7,258 nucleotides of DNA from an uncultured Pseudomonadota bacterium (GTDB taxonomy: Bacteria; Pseudomonadota; Alphaproteobacteria; RUG11792): assembly GCA_902773285.1 (NCBI GenBank), contig CACYDS010000042.1, positions 1 through 7,258 on the forward strand. Direction: 5' to 3'. The translations under genes and the position numbers were made by a program. The first letter of the stretch is position 1, and each line of letters starts with the position of its first letter. The notes under the pieces were generated by a model that was given only the letters and a program-made list of their open reading frames with translations, made no database searches and had not been told where the DNA came from. Below, in pieces: positions 4,797 through 7,258 of this stretch.

Positions 4797-5771
4797 TTAC
4801 CTATGCTCTACTGAAATCTTTACATTTTTGGTTCTATCTCTTCTGAAGAGAAGACCAGAAACATTGGCGGCTCTAAAATCTTTTTTACATATTTCATCAG
4901 CTAATTTGCGAAGCAGAGAATATGAGACCAAATGTCTGCCTTTCGGAGACATTTGGTGTATGACCTTTTCTAGGATGCGCATGCGCAGGGCCAGATGCAA
5001 ATTTTTGTATTTGCTTAAATCTATATACCCTCCAACGCAAACCGTTTGTAAATACGTGTTTGCTATTTCATTTAAACAATCATTTTCAACATTGATACGC
5101 TCTATTGTTTTGTTTATGTTCTCTATATTTAATCCATATTTTTCAGACAGCTCATTATAAGCCTTTCTCCACCTGACGCGTTCATATACCTCCTGTTCGT
5201 TTGACGGGTCCTTCACGTAATCAGCTATACCAAAACGTTCTCTTAATGTTTTTTTTATATCATCAGGAGAGAATTTCAGTAGTGGTCGCACCAAAAGAAT
5301 ATCTTCAAAACTTGAAACTGACTGTATCGAAGTCAATCCTTTTAATGCCGAACCTCGAGATAATCGCATGAAAAATGTCTCCCACTGATCCAATGCATGG
5401 TGGGCAGTCATTAAGACGCTCGCTCCTGTCTCTTGACAATATCGATACAAAAATTCATACCGCGCTGTGCGTGCTTTTTGCTCTATGCCTCCCGTTATTT
5501 TTTCTGAATGCTCCCAGGTAAAAATTTTATAATTCATTGAATTTTGCTTTAAAATCTCAATTGTCGGAAGTATTTCGGTTGAAGATTCAGGCCGCAGTTT
5601 ATGATCTACGATGCACGCATACAGTTGTATGCCATGTTCAATTGCATATTCGTTAGCAAGCAATGTCATGCATAAGCTGTCAGCACCACCTGACAATCCA
5701 ACAACCCAAGCACGTTTACTTAAACTAAATTTCTCTATCTCATTAGCGAACAATTTTTTTGTTATTATCAC
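4797..5771 (-). CDS. tilS: tRNA(Ile)-lysidine synthetase
   Basis: TilS uses ATP and lysine to convert C34 of tRNA-Ile(CAU) to lysidine, switching it from methionine to isoleucine identity and AUG to AUA reading. The PP-loop SGGADS (27-32) is intact, followed by VDHKLRPES (55-63), EQKARTARYEFL (97-108) and MRLSRGSALKGL (135-146). DPSNEQ and the RVRWR segment follow near residue 190. At 324 residues it has the N-terminal catalytic domain and the adjoining TilS domain, but not the longer C-terminal extension of the E. coli protein; short forms are known. In the AHHxDDQxET block the first aspartate is Leu127 (AHHALDQWET). The start is GTG, chosen because it overlaps the tkt stop as GTGA at 5768-5771 and places the PP-loop at the usual distance. 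It is probably expressed from the tkt promoter outside the window. Confidence 0.95.
   Translation of the reverse strand: MIITKKLFANEIEKFSLSKRAWVVGLSGGADSLCMTLLANEYAIEHGIQLYACIVDHKLRPESSTEILPTIEILKQNSMNYKIFTWEHSEKITGGIEQKARTARYEFLYRYCQETGASVLMTAHHALDQWETFFMRLSRGSALKGLTSIQSVSSFEDILLVRPLLKFSPDDIKKTLRERFGIADYVKDPSNEQEVYERVRWRKAYNELSEKYGLNIENINKTIERINVENDCLNEIANTYLQTVCVGGYIDLSKYKNLHLALRMRILEKVIHQMSPKGRHLVSYSLLRKLADEICKKDFRAANVSGLLFRRDRTKNVKISVEHR
4927..4957. repeat. Perfect 11-bp inverted repeat inside tilS
   Basis: ACCAAATGTCT (4927-4937) and AGACATTTGGT (4947-4957) flank a 9-base loop, in which CC (4939-4940) and GG (4945-4946) can add two more pairs beyond a bulge. It lies in the 3' third of tilS and encodes the stretch HQMSPKGRHLVS. 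The surrounding protein still aligns in outline with TilS, so this does not look like a clean insertion. It could affect mRNA structure on either strand. No T-run adjoins it. Confidence 0.6.
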
Positions 5772-7258
5772 TGCTCTATCAATTTTTTGACGTTCTCAAC
5801 TGTAAAACCGAATTTTTTAAACAAATCAGCGCAAGTGCCAGATTCACCAAATTGGGTAATGCCCCAAATAATATCATCGTCTCGAGTTTTATATTTATAC
5901 CAAATGTCCGGGGAACCAGCTTCAATAAACAATTTGCGACCTCTCAACAAATCTTGCCGATACCCATCAGATTGTTGATCAAACAATTCCAAGCAAGGTG
6001 CTGAAATTACCCGAATGTCAATACCACTCAGTTCGTGCTTCGCCCGCATAGCCAAAGTTATTTCAGAACCAGTTGCGATTATCGATATTCGTTCGGGACT
6101 AATATTATCGAAGCTAGCTAACTCATACATCCCATTTTTGCAAAGATTATTATCTGTATATTTTTTGCGAACATTGTCTACAACTTCTCGAGATAAAATT
6201 AGTGCCGTAGGTGTTGAGCGATTTAACACAGCCAATTCGATACATTCTGCGACTTCAACATCGCACGCTGGCCGCATTACATTTAAATTTGGCATTAATC
6301 GCAACGAGGATAGTTGCTCGATCGGTTGGTGTGTGACACCATCTTCACCAACAGCGATCGAATCATGAGTTAAAACAAATATTGGAGCAACGTTCATAAG
6401 CGCTGCATTCCTAATTGCCGGGCGCATATAATCACTAAATACCAAATATGTCCCACCATAAGGGATAAAGCCCTCAATAGCAAGCCCATTCATAGCGCAT
6501 CCCATCGCATGTTCTCGAATGCTGTAATTTATATAATCTCCACTAAAATCCGATGATGTAATAATCTTGTTATGTTCAGAGATAGTTGCAGTGGAATGCG
6601 ATAAATCAGCTGCTCCGCCAATGATATTTGGAAAATGTTGGCATAATTCTCCAAAAACTATCCCGCAGGGCTCTCGCGTCGAAGTTGCTGATGACGATTG
6701 GATGAGTCTCTTTTTGATTTGATTTATAACTTCGTGCAATCTAGCTTTATCAATATCAATTTTATGTTCAGAAGGACGTGAAGTAATCTCTGATTTGTGC
6801 CCTAAGATTTTTTCAGGGATTTCAAATGGCTTTTTGGCAAAACCAAAACTTGTCCTGAATTTCTTAGCATCTTCATCCGAAATAAACCTGCTGTGACAGG
6901 CATTTGTTCCACACTTTTCTGCCGGATATCCAATTTTCGTCTTAAAAGAAACAAAGGTAGGTTTAGTCGCGTTTTGGGCTTTATCTAATGCGGCTCTGAT
7001 TTCATCATAATCATGCCCATTTGCCTCTATGGTTTCAAAGCCATATGCCTGAAATCTAGCAATATTGTCGGTCGTAAATTCTGAGGCGAAGCCGTCAACA
7101 ACGACATTGTTATTGTCAAAAAGTATAATCAGATTGTCCAAGTTCAGTTTCGACGCCAAAGTCATGGCTTCGTGCGAAACGCCTTCCATCAAGCATCCAT
7201 CGCCTGTCATGACGTATACCTTACTTTTCAGCCCTTTTTTCTTCAGTGCTATTGCAAA
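5768..7258 (-). CDS. tkt: Transketolase, N-terminus missing at the window edge
   Basis: Transketolase moves two-carbon ketol units between sugar phosphates in the pentose phosphate pathway, using thiamine diphosphate and a divalent metal. The visible part is 496 residues. The frame stays open to the right edge, so the ATG at 7208-7210, just before the GDGCLMEG motif, is internal. About 140 N-terminal residues lie outside. The GDGCLMEGVSHEA block with DNN binds the diphosphate and metal. The PYR domain shows YSIREHAMGCAMNGLA (with the catalytic glutamate), YGGTYLVFSDYMRPA, THDSIAVGEDGVTHQP and RPACDVE. The C-terminal domain has SAPCLELFDQQ and EAGSPDIWYKY. REHAM and GEDGVTHQP favour transketolase over DXS. 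Its TGA overlaps the tilS GTG. The promoter is not in the window. Confidence 0.96.
   Translation of the reverse strand, partial: FAIALKKKGLKSKVYVMTGDGCLMEGVSHEAMTLASKLNLDNLIILFDNNNVVVDGFASEFTTDNIARFQAYGFETIEANGHDYDEIRAALDKAQNATKPTFVSFKTKIGYPAEKCGTNACHSRFISDEDAKKFRTSFGFAKKPFEIPEKILGHKSEITSRPSEHKIDIDKARLHEVINQIKKRLIQSSSATSTREPCGIVFGELCQHFPNIIGGAADLSHSTATISEHNKIITSSDFSGDYINYSIREHAMGCAMNGLAIEGFIPYGGTYLVFSDYMRPAIRNAALMNVAPIFVLTHDSIAVGEDGVTHQPIEQLSSLRLMPNLNVMRPACDVEVAECIELAVLNRSTPTALILSREVVDNVRKKYTDNNLCKNGMYELASFDNISPERISIIATGSEITLAMRAKHELSGIDIRVISAPCLELFDQQSDGYRQDLLRGRKLFIEAGSPDIWYKYKTRDDDIIWGITQFGESGTCADLFKKFGFTVENVKKLIEQ

Noticed and set aside
4837..4851. Palindrome TCTCTTC/GAAGAGA as a terminator for miaA or tilS
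   Set aside because: It lies within the tilS coding region, has a single central base, and no T-run follows on either strand.
5759..6368. Forward open frames opposite tkt and tilS
   Set aside because: They lie antisense to well-conserved transketolase sequence and show no family similarity.
7208..7210. Start codon of transketolase at this ATG
   Set aside because: The frame stays open to the window edge with family-like sequence before GDGC, and transketolase needs about 150 residues upstream of that motif.

Overview
The window is AT-rich and compact, and carries housekeeping genes of alphaproteobacterial type. It looks like a reduced, host-associated alphaproteobacterium of the Rickettsiales/Holosporales kind. 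This placement rests on the base composition, tight gene overlaps, weak Shine-Dalgarno sequences, and the presence of one coiled-coil secreted repeat protein among core genes. No marker in the window fixes the genus, so it is an inference.

Layout, left to right. Positions 1-182 hold no recognisable gene, but contain a short inverted repeat and a likely promoter. gpmI (183-1619, +) encodes the cofactor-independent phosphoglycerate mutase of glycolysis/gluconeogenesis. A 166-base spacer with three short hairpins separates it from a convergent gene (1786-2784, -). That gene encodes an unrecognised exported protein with a tetrapeptide array (15 uninterrupted 12-bp units), a cysteine-bearing middle domain and a duplicated charged coiled-coil tail. 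A divergent spacer (2785-3001) is dense in perfect palindromes and holds plausible promoters for both flanking genes.

xerD (3002-3895, +) and miaA (3892-4782, +) overlap by ATGA and form an operon: chromosome dimer resolution followed by tRNA A37 prenylation. They face tilS (4797-5771, -) tail to tail across 14 bases. tilS makes lysidine at the tRNA-Ile anticodon. It overlaps the stop of tkt (transketolase, 5768 to beyond the right edge, -) by four bases (GTGA), so tkt-tilS is a second operon.

Together the window supplies central carbon metabolism (gpmI, tkt), decoding (miaA, tilS) and chromosome segregation (xerD). The exception is the secreted repeat protein, a candidate host-interaction or envelope protein. 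It and the palindrome-rich region next to it are the parts least explained by known families.
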